Source: Arcicella sp038230735
GTDB lineage: Bacteria > Bacteroidota > Bacteroidia > Cytophagales > Spirosomataceae
Length of the DNA: 64,000 nucleotides
Assembly (NCBI GenBank): GCA_038230735.1
Contig: JBBRMR010000007.1
Location: forward strand, 1 to 64,000
Direction: 5' to 3'
Shown here: in pieces, positions 9,022 through 17,630 of the stretch
Layout of the letters: each line of letters begins with the position of its first letter
How positions within the stretch are numbered: position 1 is the stretch's first letter
Position numbers and translations under genes: made by a program
The notes under the pieces: generated by a model
What the model saw: only the letters and a program-made list of their open reading frames with translations
What the model was told of the DNA's origin: nothing
Database searches by the model: none

Positions 9022-9052
9022 TTGACATTTAAAATGAAAATCCTTATCTTTG
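9022..9052 (+). promoter_or_regulatory. Promoter of rpsU
   Basis: TTG (9022-9024), 20 bases, then TATCTTTG (9045-9052) is a full match to the Bacteroidota -33/-7 consensus TTG / TAnnTTTG, 43 bases before the rpsU start. Confidence 0.8.
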
Positions 9053-9095
9053 CACCTCTATTTACAAAAAAAAGATTTTAAACAAAACAAAAAAT

Positions 9096-9290
9096 ATGCT
9101 GATTATTAACATTAAAGAAAACGAGTCAATCGACAAAGCGTTAAAAAGATTTAAGAAAAAATTTGAAAAAACTGGTGTTGTTAAAGCACTTCGTCGTCGT
9201 GGTGCATTTGAAAAACCATCGGTATCACGTCGCAAGGAGATGATTCGTGCTTCGTACAAGCAAGTAACTTATGGCAACGATGAGGCATAG
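9096..9290 (+). CDS. rpsU: 30S ribosomal protein S21
   Basis: The 64-residue basic protein begins MLIINIKENESIDKALKR and carries KKFEKTGVVKALRRRGAFEKPS followed by a basic RRKEM helix, the S21 family pattern. In Bacteroidota S21 takes part in anti-Shine-Dalgarno sequestration on the ribosome, in line with the absence of Shine-Dalgarno sequences in this window. It has a strong promoter and its own terminator. It stands next to a xer recombinase gene, a common neighbour pair in the phylum. Confidence 0.97.
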   Translation: MLIINIKENESIDKALKRFKKKFEKTGVVKALRRRGAFEKPSVSRRKEMIRASYKQVTYGNDEA

Positions 9291-9362
9291 TAATTGATTT
9301 TATTTTCATAACATTTTATGTTATCAATTTAATCGTGAATTAAGCCGATAACCGTCAGCAAC

Positions 9363-9410
9363 AAAAAGCGTTTAAATAAACTTTGCAAGTTTGTTTAAAC
9401 GCTTTTTTAT
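9363..9410. terminator. Terminator after rpsU
   Basis: The arms AAAAAGCGTTTAAATAAACT (from 9363) and AAGTTTGTTTAAACGCTTTT (from 9387) pair over about 21 bp with one G-T type mismatch around a TGC loop, followed by a T-rich tail. Confidence 0.88.
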
Positions 9411-9464
9411 TTTTTAGGCACAGAATAACGAAGGCACAAAGTTTTTTATCGGCGATGTATAATC

Positions 9465-9497
9465 CGAACATCAAATCACAAACATCAAGCATCGAAA
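9465..9497 (+). repeat. Heptad repeat directly before the xerC start
   Basis: Four consecutive seven-base units CGAACAT, CAAATCA, CAAACAT and CAAGCAT (9465-9492) are followed by CGAAA and then the ATG at 9498. Similar units precede ctlX, porX, rlmB and pth. Confidence 0.6.
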
Positions 9498-10382
9498 ATG
9501 TCAGAAATTATTATTCATTTTCTCAAATACATCAAGTACGAAAAGCGTAGTAGCGAGCATACTGTTACGGCTTATCAGACGGACATTTTGCAATTTGAAG
9601 AATATTTAAAGAAGAATTACGATTTTATTTTTCCACAATTAGCTGATTTTCAGATGATTCGTTCTTGGATAGTATCGATGGCGGAGGTGAAGGTTGAAAA
9701 TCGTTCTATCAATCGGAAGATTGCTACGTTGCGAACTTTTTACAAATTTCTCCTTCAAAAGAAGATTATTGATATAGACCCAATGATAAAAATATCGGTG
9801 CTAAAAACGCAGAAGACGATTCCCGAATTTGTCCGTGAAACTGAAATGGACACGCTTTTGGATGATATTGAATTTCCTGACGATTTTGCTGGCGTGCGGG
9901 ACAAATTAATTTTGGAATTGCTTTACGGAACGGGGATGCGACTTTCGGAAATGATTAATTTGCAGGAACGGGATATTGATTTTTATAATAGAACGATTAC
10001 GGTTTTGGGTAAACGTAATAAACAACGAATTATTCCGATAAATCAGCTTTTGGTAAAACTGATTCAAGCCTATCAAGCGTTCAAGCAAACGGAATTATTA
10101 GGCAATGATTATTTGATAGTTTCGGAGAAAGGAAATCAAGTATATCCCGTTATGGTTCAGCGGATTACGAAAAAATATTTATCTTTGGTAACAACCCTTA
10201 CCAAGAAATCTCCCCATATTTTACGCCATTCTTACGCTACGCATTTACTCAATAATGGGGCAGAATTGACGGCAATCAAAGATCTTTTGGGACACAGTTC
10301 GCTCTCGGCTACGCAGGTTTATACCCACAATTCGATGGAAAAAATCAAGAAAATTTATGAGCAAGCCCATCCGAAAGCGTAG
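9498..10382 (+). CDS. Tyrosine recombinase XerC/XerD family
   Basis: The 294-residue protein has an N-terminal SAM-like core-binding domain (residues 1-95) and a catalytic domain with the full set of residues: R148 (GTGMRLSE), K172, H240-xx-R243 (HILRHSYATHLL), H266 (LLGHSSLSATQVYTH) and the nucleophile Y275. The length is standard for Xer proteins that resolve chromosome dimers at dif. Its position after rpsU is the usual site of the housekeeping xer gene in Bacteroidota, so it is probably not a mobile integrase. No dif-like site was searched for. It ends one base before the convergent exbD gene. Confidence 0.92.
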   Translation: MSEIIIHFLKYIKYEKRSSEHTVTAYQTDILQFEEYLKKNYDFIFPQLADFQMIRSWIVSMAEVKVENRSINRKIATLRTFYKFLLQKKIIDIDPMIKISVLKTQKTIPEFVRETEMDTLLDDIEFPDDFAGVRDKLILELLYGTGMRLSEMINLQERDIDFYNRTITVLGKRNKQRIIPINQLLVKLIQAYQAFKQTELLGNDYLIVSEKGNQVYPVMVQRITKKYLSLVTTLTKKSPHILRHSYATHLLNNGAELTAIKDLLGHSSLSATQVYTHNSMEKIKKIYEQAHPKA

Positions 10383-10383
10383 G

Positions 10384-10782
10384 TCATTTCTTATCCGCTG
10401 CCATTACCATTGCTAAATTCAAGCGGGCAACGATGTCATAAACTTTCGTTAATTCCTGCACGGTTTGGTCTTGTGAAATACGTAAAATAACGGTTTCTGA
10501 GCCTTTTTTCTTGGCTTCTGCACCCAAATAAGTTTCTAATTGGTCGAAGGGAACGGGTATGTCATCGACAAAATAATTACTTTTTTCATCAACTGAAATT
10601 CTGATATTTTCTTTGGTAGCCGTCTGTTGGGCGGTGCTTGATTCTGGCAAAAGCAATTTGATGGCATCGGGGCTTGCCAAGGTTGAAATCATCAGGAAAA
10701 ACATCATGAGGAAGAAAAGAATATCTGCCAATGCTCCTGTTTCAACGTCTGATTGTTCACGGACTCTTTTTCTTATGTTCAT
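10384..10782 (-). CDS. ExbD/TolR-family biopolymer transport protein
   Basis: The 132-residue protein has a short basic cytoplasmic N-terminus, a single transmembrane helix (about 18-38, ADILFFLMMFFLMISTLA, with the conserved Asp at the start of the helix that carries protons in ExbD), and a periplasmic domain. It works with the MotA/TolQ/ExbB channel encoded just upstream to power TonB-like or Tol-like envelope processes. The gap to exbB is 97 bases and contains a strong hairpin, so expression of the two may be uncoupled. Confidence 0.9.
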   Translation of the reverse strand: MNIRKRVREQSDVETGALADILFFLMMFFLMISTLASPDAIKLLLPESSTAQQTATKENIRISVDEKSNYFVDDIPVPFDQLETYLGAEAKKKGSETVILRISQDQTVQELTKVYDIVARLNLAMVMAADKK

Positions 10783-10791
10783 GTTCTTGTA

Positions 10792-10865
10792 AGGAGAAAG
10801 GGAAAAGGGAGAAAAGGGATTATACTAAATCAAATCTTATATTTAATTCTTTCTCCCTTTCTCCT
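10792..10865. promoter_or_regulatory. Hairpin between exbB and exbD
   Basis: AGGAGAAAGGGA (10792-10803) and TCCCTTTCTCCT (10854-10865) pair perfectly over 12 bp around a 50-base loop. The tract is purine-rich on one side and pyrimidine-rich on the other. In the exbB-exbD transcript it could act as a processing or attenuation element. Confidence 0.45.
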
Positions 10866-10879
10866 CTACTCTATTTCTC

Positions 10880-11596
10880 CTATTTCATTGCTGGTTTATG
10901 TAAAATGTCCAAGAAATCAATCGCTGTAATTTCCATTCTGTTCACTACACGGTCAATCATCGTTGTGAGGATTGTATAAAGAAAGTACGCAAAAATACCG
11001 ACCATCAAACCCGTTGCCGACGTTACCATTTTCTCATAAATACCGCTGGCAATGGTGCTGATGTCGATTTTGTTGGCGGTGGCAATATTATGGAACGTCC
11101 GAATCATACCCGAAACCGTACCTAAGAAACCAAACATGGGAGCTATTTTAGCGATTGCCGAAAGAAAACCTAAGTTCTTTTCCATGTTATAAATCTCTAC
11201 TCGTGCCGTATTTTCGATGGCATTTTCAATATCACGAATGGGCGAGCCTAAGCGATTTAAGCCTCTTTCCAACATTCGGGCAATGGGATATTGCGAGTTT
11301 TTGCAATAATTAATCGCACCGTTTACGTTACCACCCACCAGCATTTCACGGATTGAAAACAGAAAAGTATGATCCATTTTCGAGGCTTTGCGGATATATA
11401 AATACCGTTCAACGAACAAATAAATGGCAACTGCCAACAATACAAAAATGGGAATCATTACCCAACCACCTTTCTCCAAAAGGCTCAACATATTCAAATC
11501 CTCGCCTGATTTTGTGGTGGTGGTGATGGTACTTGCCACGGTGTCGGTGGTAATAACGGTGGATTGGAGGAGGATACTCGTAAGTGGACTTAGCAT
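10880..11596 (-). CDS. MotA/TolQ/ExbB proton channel protein
   Basis: The 238-residue protein has the ExbB layout: a hydrophobic helix at about 44-66 (GGWVMIPIFVLLAVAIYLFVERYLYI), a cytoplasmic loop with NYCKNSQYPIARMLERGL, and two further helices around 140-160 (IAKIAPMFGFLGTVSGMI) and 185-215 (ATGLMVGIFAYFLYTIL). The GFLGTVxGM and TAxGL signatures are those of TolQ/ExbB. It pairs with the ExbD-like protein encoded next. A Thr-rich region precedes the first helix. Confidence 0.9.
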   Translation of the reverse strand: MLSPLTSILLQSTVITTDTVASTITTTTKSGEDLNMLSLLEKGGWVMIPIFVLLAVAIYLFVERYLYIRKASKMDHTFLFSIREMLVGGNVNGAINYCKNSQYPIARMLERGLNRLGSPIRDIENAIENTARVEIYNMEKNLGFLSAIAKIAPMFGFLGTVSGMIRTFHNIATANKIDISTIASGIYEKMVTSATGLMVGIFAYFLYTILTTMIDRVVNRMEITAIDFLDILHKPAMK

Positions 11597-11742
11597 AGTT
11601 TTTTTACGGGTTATATAAGACTAAATTGAGTTTAGGGCATTCAATCTTATTCTAAAACAAATGATTAAGGATTAGCTGATTCTAATTTTATAACAAGTTT
11701 AACGAAAAAATCTGAATTTTATGGTATTTTTCTTGATAAAAC

Positions 11743-13398
11743 CTACTTCTTTACTCCCTGAATCACATTACCTATACTGCCGTTTGGTTCTAAAATATTC
11801 AAAAAATCTGCCACGGTTGGAGCGATATCAGAGATATTTGTTCTCATATTAGTTTCACCATTTTTAACTTTCCAACCATAAAACAAAAGCGGCACGTGGG
11901 TATCATAACGATACAAAGAACCGTGAGTAGTACCTGTTTTATAGCCTGCAAACCAACTTGGATTCACTACCAACATAATATCACCACTTCGGCGTGGATT
12001 CAATCCATTTTTTACGTAATCTAATTGATAATCTGGTAACGTTGAATTGGCTAAATTATGCAAATCTATCACATCCGCAACCTCTTCACGCTTCAATAAA
12101 ACCTCTCGAACTACGGCATGAACTTGTGAGTAAGTGACTTTTTTGTCTTGTATAACCGAGACATTCAAATACAATTGATTATTATCTTCGGCTCTGATAA
12201 AATCCCCTTCACCAAATGCGGTTTTTAGAGCCTCTTTCACCTGTGCCATTGCTCCTGTACGGTCAAAAATACCTGCAGGTAAATGATTAACTTGCCAAAA
12301 TCCTGGTATATCCGCAACTCCGTGGTCAGCACTGAGGAAAACTAAATAATTATCCTTGCCGAGCGTATTATCAAGATTGGTCAAAATTTCCGCAATGTCT
12401 TTATCTAAACGTAAATAAGTGTCTTCCATCTCTACGGAATTGGGTCCGAAACTGTGTCCAACGTAATCGGTTGAAGAGAAACTAACCGTCAAAAAGTCAG
12501 TTTTTGGGCTTTTCCCTAACTTTTCATTCTTGATGGCTGCCAAAGCCAAGTCTTTTGTAAGGCTATTACCAAAAGGCGTTGTACGGATAACTTCTAATAA
12601 ATTAACCCCCGCTTGTGCCGCCAATTCATGGGGAAAAGTTGGCGTTTTTTCACCCGCTAATTTACTTTCAAAAGGTACATTATCGGAGGTGCTTTCGGTA
12701 TATTGTTCAAGGGGTAAAAGCGTTTTCCAACCTTCTGCCATATATTTTTGGGGAATTTTGGCGGCGTTGAAATCCTTGACCCATTGGGGTAAATCTTTCA
12801 TATAAAACGAAGAAGTAATCCACGAACCGTCCTTTGAATCGAACCAATAAGCGGCATTAGCGGTATGTCCCGCAGGGAGAATTGCTCCACGATCTTTCAA
12901 AGCAATTCCGATGGTTTTTGATTGAAAATTATTAGCAATTTTTAATTGGTCAGTAATCGTGGAAACTAATAAATTTTTGGGAGACATTAAGCCCGCTTTC
13001 GTAGCTGAACCAACGGTTGCAACACTGGTATCTTCTACGCAATAGACTGTTCTTCCCGTTTTTTGATTAAACCATTCATTGCCAATTATGCCATCAATGG
13101 CAGGGACAGAACCCGTAAAAATGGCAGCATGACCAGCGGCTGTAACCGTTGGGGCATAATCATAATGATTGTTCCGACAATTGAAACCATCGTTCATCAA
13201 ATGCTTGAAACCTCCCGAGGTATATTTATCATAATAACGATACAGAAAATCGTAACGCATTTGGTCAACTACAATGCCGACCACTAATTTGGGTTGGTTG
13301 AGAATTGAATTTTCAGCTATTAAAATTTTCTTCTTTTGGGCTGATAATGAAGTGCTTACAAAGAAAATAAGAAGAATAGTTACAAGTTTTTTAGACAT
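11743..13398 (-). CDS. pafA: Alkaline phosphatase PafA-type (secreted phosphomonoesterase)
   Basis: The 551-residue protein has a signal peptide (1-20) and a type I phosphodiesterase/alkaline phosphatase core. It shows the PafA features: metal ligand Asp in GIVVDQMRYDFL (about 41-52), the nucleophile Thr in PTVTAAGH (T86), Asn in GIIGNEWF (N107, 21 residues on as in characterised PafA), the K168-D-R170 pair (ALKDRGAI), and late metal ligands in STDYVGH and SADHGV. PafA releases phosphate from phosphomonoesters in the periplasm. The gene follows the HsdR-N-like gene by 33 bases in the same direction. Confidence 0.88.
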   Translation of the reverse strand: MSKKLVTILLIFFVSTSLSAQKKKILIAENSILNQPKLVVGIVVDQMRYDFLYRYYDKYTSGGFKHLMNDGFNCRNNHYDYAPTVTAAGHAAIFTGSVPAIDGIIGNEWFNQKTGRTVYCVEDTSVATVGSATKAGLMSPKNLLVSTITDQLKIANNFQSKTIGIALKDRGAILPAGHTANAAYWFDSKDGSWITSSFYMKDLPQWVKDFNAAKIPQKYMAEGWKTLLPLEQYTESTSDNVPFESKLAGEKTPTFPHELAAQAGVNLLEVIRTTPFGNSLTKDLALAAIKNEKLGKSPKTDFLTVSFSSTDYVGHSFGPNSVEMEDTYLRLDKDIAEILTNLDNTLGKDNYLVFLSADHGVADIPGFWQVNHLPAGIFDRTGAMAQVKEALKTAFGEGDFIRAEDNNQLYLNVSVIQDKKVTYSQVHAVVREVLLKREEVADVIDLHNLANSTLPDYQLDYVKNGLNPRRSGDIMLVVNPSWFAGYKTGTTHGSLYRYDTHVPLLFYGWKVKNGETNMRTNISDIAPTVADFLNILEPNGSIGNVIQGVKK

Positions 13399-13431
13399 GA
13401 TGAAGTGTTGTTTATATGATAAAGAGACTTA

Positions 13432-13872
13432 TTAGAATACAGGTAAATCTTCCATAAAATCCATTCGTTGCAACTCCCAATCTGTTTTGCAACAATAGAA
13501 AGTCATGCCATTGGCAATGGTCAAATAGGGAGCTTTTAAAACCAAATTATATTGTGCCGCTTGGGCAAAAACTGCGGATGAAAGTTCGATGTATGGAGCT
13601 TTACATTCAATAATCATAAACAGATTTCCAGAACGGTCAAATACTTGAATGTCAGTACGTTTAAGCAATTGATTGTAAGTTAAACTACTCTCCAATTTTA
13701 CCAAACCTTTGGGGTATTTATGGTCATTAATTAGATGGTGAACAAAATGTTGCCGCACCCATTCTTCGGGTGTGAGGACAATATATTTTTTACGGATAAT
13801 GTCCCATATATACAATTTGTCATTGATTTTTTTTAATTTGTGATTATATGCAGGAAGATTGAGATTATCCAT
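13432..13872 (-). CDS. HsdR N-terminal-domain (HSDR_N_2-type) protein
   Basis: The 146-residue protein matches the stand-alone type I restriction HsdR N-terminal-like family common in Bacteroidota. It has the nuclease-fold motif: LLKRTDIQVFDRSGNLFMIIECKAP (about 69-93), giving the D...ExK pattern of PD-(D/E)XK enzymes. No helicase domain, HsdM or HsdS lies nearby, so this is not a restriction system. The cellular role is unknown. The start ATG is followed by NLNLPAYNHKLK, which fits the usual family N-terminus. Confidence 0.8.
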   Translation of the reverse strand: MDNLNLPAYNHKLKKINDKLYIWDIIRKKYIVLTPEEWVRQHFVHHLINDHKYPKGLVKLESSLTYNQLLKRTDIQVFDRSGNLFMIIECKAPYIELSSAVFAQAAQYNLVLKAPYLTIANGMTFYCCKTDWELQRMDFMEDLPVF

Positions 13873-13965
13873 TCTGTTTTTGTTCTTAGTTCAAAGGTAA
13901 TTTTTTGAATGGAAAATACCAAGTTTCTAATCTAAGAACTCATTAAAATCAACAATTAAATATTC

Positions 13966-14739
13966 ATGAAAACAAAACAAGAGATTGTGGACAACTGGCT
14001 TCCACGATACACGGGAGTACCTTTGGATGAATTTGGACAGTATATTTTACTGACAAATTTTGCCAATTATATTAAAATGTTTGCCGAGCAATTTGAGGTA
14101 GAAATGAAGGGCTTAGACCGTCCTATGCAAACCGCTACTGCTAATAATATCACTATTATCAACTTCGGAATGGGGTCGCCAATGGCAGCTACCGTGATGG
14201 ACTTATTGTCGGCTATCGAACCGAAGGCGGTTTTATTTTTGGGAAAATGCGGAGGATTAAAGAAAAATTTATCTTTGGGTGATTTGATTATTCCCATTGC
14301 CGCCGTGCGTGGCGAAGGTACGTCAGACGAATATATGCCCAAAGAAGTGCCAGCATTACCCTCTTTCCGTTTACAAAGGGCAGTTTCATCCATGATTAAA
14401 AAGCACGAAATGGATTATTGGACGGGCTTGGTTTACACTACCAATCGCCGTGTGTGGGAACACGATGAGGAGTTCAAAACTTATTTGCAGGATATTCGAG
14501 CGATGGCGATTGATATGGAAACCGCCACCATCTTTACGGTGGGTTTTGCGAACAAAATTCCCCACGGAGCATTATTATTAGTTTCAGACAATCCTATGAC
14601 TCCCGATGGCGTAAAAACGGAAGATAGTGATAAAAAAGTAACAACTAATTATGTCCAGAAACACTTGCAAATTGGTATTGATTCTCTTGAAGAATTAGCC
14701 ATGTCAGGTGAGTCGGTGAAGCATTTGCGGTTTGAGTAA
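13966..14739 (+). CDS. amn: AMP nucleosidase
   Basis: The 257-residue protein is the short AMP nucleosidase form seen in Bacteroidota, which splits AMP into adenine and ribose-5-phosphate. It has the nucleoside-phosphorylase fold: NFGMGSPMAATVMDLL (about 64-79), FLGKCGGLK (about 91-99), and MAIDMETATIFTVGF (about 180-194), whose Met-Glu pair contacts ribose. SDNPMTPDGVKTEDSD near the C-terminus is also characteristic. It ends at a long bidirectional terminator. Confidence 0.9.
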   Translation: MKTKQEIVDNWLPRYTGVPLDEFGQYILLTNFANYIKMFAEQFEVEMKGLDRPMQTATANNITIINFGMGSPMAATVMDLLSAIEPKAVLFLGKCGGLKKNLSLGDLIIPIAAVRGEGTSDEYMPKEVPALPSFRLQRAVSSMIKKHEMDYWTGLVYTTNRRVWEHDEEFKTYLQDIRAMAIDMETATIFTVGFANKIPHGALLLVSDNPMTPDGVKTEDSDKKVTTNYVQKHLQIGIDSLEELAMSGESVKHLRFE

Positions 14740-14758
14740 AAAAGGAATTAGGCAATAC

Positions 14759-14809
14759 TTATCCGTAAAAAGCCTCACTGCACAATGCAATGAGGCTTTT
14801 TACGGATAA
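14759..14809. terminator. Bidirectional terminator between amn and the TPR gene
   Basis: The arms 14759-14777 and 14791-14809 are perfectly complementary over 19 bp (TTATCCGTAAAAAGCCTCA on the left) around a 13-base loop, with A and T tracts that serve transcripts from both sides. Confidence 0.9.
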
Positions 14810-14815
14810 CTAAAA

Positions 14816-16147
14816 TCAATTACAGTAATCCTTAATCACACTATAAGCGGGGGTATATCCCAATTCGCCCGATTTACTGAGGTCATTACAACCGTCAGTA
14901 TCACCCAAAGCGTGGCGGATAATTCCTCTCACGTAATATGCCTCGGCGTATTTGCTGTTCAATTTGATGGCGTTAGTACAGTCCTGAATGGCTCCACGTT
15001 GGTCTCCCATCTGAGATTTAATCATCCCTCTGGTGAAATACGCTTCGTGATAGGTTGGGTTTAAGGCAATGGCTTTGTTATAATCTTCAATTGCCGCTTT
15101 ATTATCGCCCGAACGAGCCTTTGAAAGCCCACGATTATAATAAACCTCCGAACGTTCGGGCGACATTTCAGCCATTTTTAAACGCTCTTGGACGTTGTTT
15201 CTCAATTCATCCAACACGGATTTTGTTATCGAACCCGTGAAAACAACTTTATTATTTTCAATATTTCCGATGGTAACGGCTTTGGTAAAATCTTCAATGG
15301 CTTGTTTGGTATTTCCCAATTTACTTTTCGCAAAACCTCTTCCGTAATAGGCAGTTGCATTTTCGGGGTCTTGTCCCAAAGCACGGTCAAAATCAATCAA
15401 AGCTCCCTGATAATCTTCCATTTGGCTCTTGCAATATCCTCTAAAATATAAGGATTCAGCATCCTCAGGCATCAGTTCTAAGGCTTTGCTATAATCGGTG
15501 ATGGCAGCTTTGAAATCACCCAATTTCATTTTGCTCATGGCACGTCCTGACCACGGTGAAGGGCGTTTGGCGTTAATTTCAATGGCTTTTGTGAAATCGG
15601 CAATACTCCCTTGATAATCATCCAATTTCTGTTTAACATTACCTCGGGCAGAATATCCCTGAGCATTGTCAGGCGTAATATCGAGTGATTTATTGAAATC
15701 CGATAAAGCCCCTCTGAAATTCTCTAATTTTGTTTTTGTAACCCCACGTAAATAATACGTGTTGGCATCCGTTGGATTAAGGGCAATGCAACTGTTATAA
15801 TCCTGTAATGCTCCTTTAAAATCATCTTGACGAGCCTTACTTTGTCCACGACCCGAAAACGCATCGGCATATCTTGGGTTCAATTCAAGAGATTTGTCAA
15901 AATCATTGATAGCACCACGATTATCTTTTAAATTAGCTTTGGTAACGGCTCTATTATAGTGTGCAATGGCATCATCTGGTTTCAGAGCAAGGGCTTTTGT
16001 GAAAGCAGCTTGGGCTTGGGCGTAATTACCTAAATTACTTTGACGAACCCCCATTTCCATTAAATCTGGGAAAGATTCTATTTGGGAATAAGCAACAAAA
16101 TTAGTCAGCACTGACGCTAACATGATGAATAAAAAACTTTTTTTCAT
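14816..16147 (-). CDS. Secreted tetratricopeptide-repeat protein
   Basis: From the ATG at 16147 (MKKSFLFIMLASVLTNFVAYS, a signal peptide) the protein has about 443 residues, consisting almost wholly of TPR units of 34 residues with the consensus AxxxYNRAxxKxxLxDxxGAIxDFxKALxLxP. About eleven units can be counted. A less regular stretch near residues 285-320 interrupts them. TPR arrays bind other proteins; the partner is not known. An upstream in-frame ATG at 16168 would add seven residues without a signal start, so it is less likely. Confidence 0.88.
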   Translation of the reverse strand: MKKSFLFIMLASVLTNFVAYSQIESFPDLMEMGVRQSNLGNYAQAQAAFTKALALKPDDAIAHYNRAVTKANLKDNRGAINDFDKSLELNPRYADAFSGRGQSKARQDDFKGALQDYNSCIALNPTDANTYYLRGVTKTKLENFRGALSDFNKSLDITPDNAQGYSARGNVKQKLDDYQGSIADFTKAIEINAKRPSPWSGRAMSKMKLGDFKAAITDYSKALELMPEDAESLYFRGYCKSQMEDYQGALIDFDRALGQDPENATAYYGRGFAKSKLGNTKQAIEDFTKAVTIGNIENNKVVFTGSITKSVLDELRNNVQERLKMAEMSPERSEVYYNRGLSKARSGDNKAAIEDYNKAIALNPTYHEAYFTRGMIKSQMGDQRGAIQDCTNAIKLNSKYAEAYYVRGIIRHALGDTDGCNDLSKSGELGYTPAYSVIKDYCN

Positions 16148-16574
16148 GGGTTGTGTTGTGAAAAACATTTTTTAGTGATTAAAATTCTGAAAAGATGCCT
16201 TTTGATAAAAATTTAATTGACCTATTCACAAAACTTCGTGGTGAATAGTCTCATTTTTAAAGCATTGGGTAAATAAAATTCTTTAAATCTAAAATATTTT
16301 ATGGAAGACAAAACAACGTGTTTCTTAAAAATAAAGTCCTCAATATTCCTGCCAAATTAATAAATAAAAGCGTTATAGCCAAAAAATACCCCTCAAACCA
16401 ATAATTGCTATTACCCTAAAATTTTAGTAATCGAAACATAAACGGATAAAAACTGCGGGTTATTGTCGAAGCAATTTATAGGTCAAAATGTTTAATACAC
16501 CTTTTTACGCTTAATTCTTAAAGAGGAACTCTAACACAATATTTTATATAGACATTAACAAAACTTTAACAAAT
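16148..16574. other. Intergenic region, no gene seen
   Basis: About 425 AT-rich bases between the TPR gene and ctlX, both on the minus strand. It must hold the TPR promoter and the end of the ctlX transcript. No ORF, strong hairpin or repeat was found. Confidence 0.6.
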
Positions 16575-17504
16575 CTACTTACTCGGCAAATGCACTTCCG
16601 CCATCATACAACGGGCTGAACCTCCGCCATTGCCCTCAATCATGGAAAGGTTGAAATGGTGAATCGTACAGTAATCGTCCAAAATATCTATTTGTTGTTC
16701 CGTAAGCGAATGGTACGCCGAGCTTGACATGACCAATATTTTTTCGCCCTGTTTGCCTTTCACTTCCAGCATATTTCCTGCAAATTTATTCATCTGTTCA
16801 AGCGTAATCTCTACTACCCTTTTGCCCGATTGTTCCAAAGAATTACGCACCATCAAGCGTTCATCCAAGTCTGGGATAGCTTCCAGACAAATTACGGCAA
16901 ACATATCACCAATGCACATCAAAACATTGGTGTGATAAATCTGCTTATTGACACCATCCACCGCATTGAATTTTATAATTTCATAATTCATCTGTGAAGA
17001 AAATTCATTCAGAACATCTGCATCTGTACGGGGTGATATACAGGCATACGCAATTTTGTATTTACGGTCAAGCACCATTGAACCTGTACCTTCCAAGAAT
17101 TTATTTTCATCCTCATAGTGAGCTAAATCAATACGACGATTTACATAAAAAGTGTCTGAAATTTTCTGAATGATATCTTCTCTACGCTCCAAACGGCGGT
17201 TTTCTGCTTGCATAGGATAAGTTATTACCGAACCATTTGCATGAAAAGAAATCCAATTATTAGGAAAAATAGAGTCGGGCGTATAAGGTGAAGAAGTATC
17301 ATTTATCACAATAATATTCACATCAGCTTTACGCAATTGCTCGACCATATCATCAAATTCTTTGAGGGCTTCTGATTGGGCATTATTTTCATTTTGCTTT
17401 CCAAATTCAGCGTCTTGAAAAGCATTTGATTCCGCAGTTTCTGGATTAAAACCAAAATTAACTGGACGAATCATGAGGATGTTGGAAGTAGTTTGTGAAC
17501 GCAT
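16575..17504 (-). CDS. ctlX: Citrulline utilisation hydrolase CtlX-type (arginine deiminase-related)
   Basis: The 309-residue protein belongs to the guanidino-group-modifying superfamily. It shows the substrate-binding PDSIFPNNWISFH (about 76-88), EGTGSMVLD (about 135-143), the catalytic His region IYHTNVLMCIGD (about 189-200) and the nucleophile Cys near the end (SARCMMAEV, C299). CtlX-type proteins are named for citrulline use, though the exact reaction is still debated. It is downstream of and in the same direction as an arginine deiminase relative, so a role in arginine or citrulline breakdown fits. Its start is preceded by five heptad repeats that can pair with the upstream gene's 3' region. 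Confidence 0.85.
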   Translation of the reverse strand: MRSQTTSNILMIRPVNFGFNPETAESNAFQDAEFGKQNENNAQSEALKEFDDMVEQLRKADVNIIVINDTSSPYTPDSIFPNNWISFHANGSVITYPMQAENRRLERREDIIQKISDTFYVNRRIDLAHYEDENKFLEGTGSMVLDRKYKIAYACISPRTDADVLNEFSSQMNYEIIKFNAVDGVNKQIYHTNVLMCIGDMFAVICLEAIPDLDERLMVRNSLEQSGKRVVEITLEQMNKFAGNMLEVKGKQGEKILVMSSSAYHSLTEQQIDILDDYCTIHHFNLSMIEGNGGGSARCMMAEVHLPSK

Positions 17505-17621
17505 TTTCGATGTTGGGTTTTCGTTATTCGATGTTCGGTTCGGATATTTGAATCAATAGTTTGTATGAGATGTTAAACTGTTTTATAATATTCGTCTGAT
17601 AACCGAACATCGAAAAACGAA
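17505..17621 (-). promoter_or_regulatory. 21-bp inverted repeat over the ctlX 5' region with heptad repeats
   Basis: On the minus strand the units AACCGAA, CATCGAA, TAACGAA, AACCCAA and CATCGAA (17540 down to 17506) lead into the ctlX ATG. The first three (17520-17540) are complementary, with one mismatch, to 17601-17621, located just after the arginine deiminase gene. In a joint transcript they would form a 21-bp stem with a 60-base loop. Confidence 0.6.
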
Positions 17622-17630
17622 TATCTACCA

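Noticed and set aside
9062..9259. Minus-strand ORF over rpsU
   Set aside because: Overlaps an unmistakable S21 gene and its promoter.
9498..10382. Integron or integrative-element integrase
   Set aside because: Standard Xer length, housekeeping position after rpsU, no attachment-site duplication or cargo genes seen.
13432..13872. Type I restriction system from the HsdR-N-like protein
   Set aside because: Only a stand-alone nuclease-like domain of 146 residues; no helicase, HsdM or HsdS.
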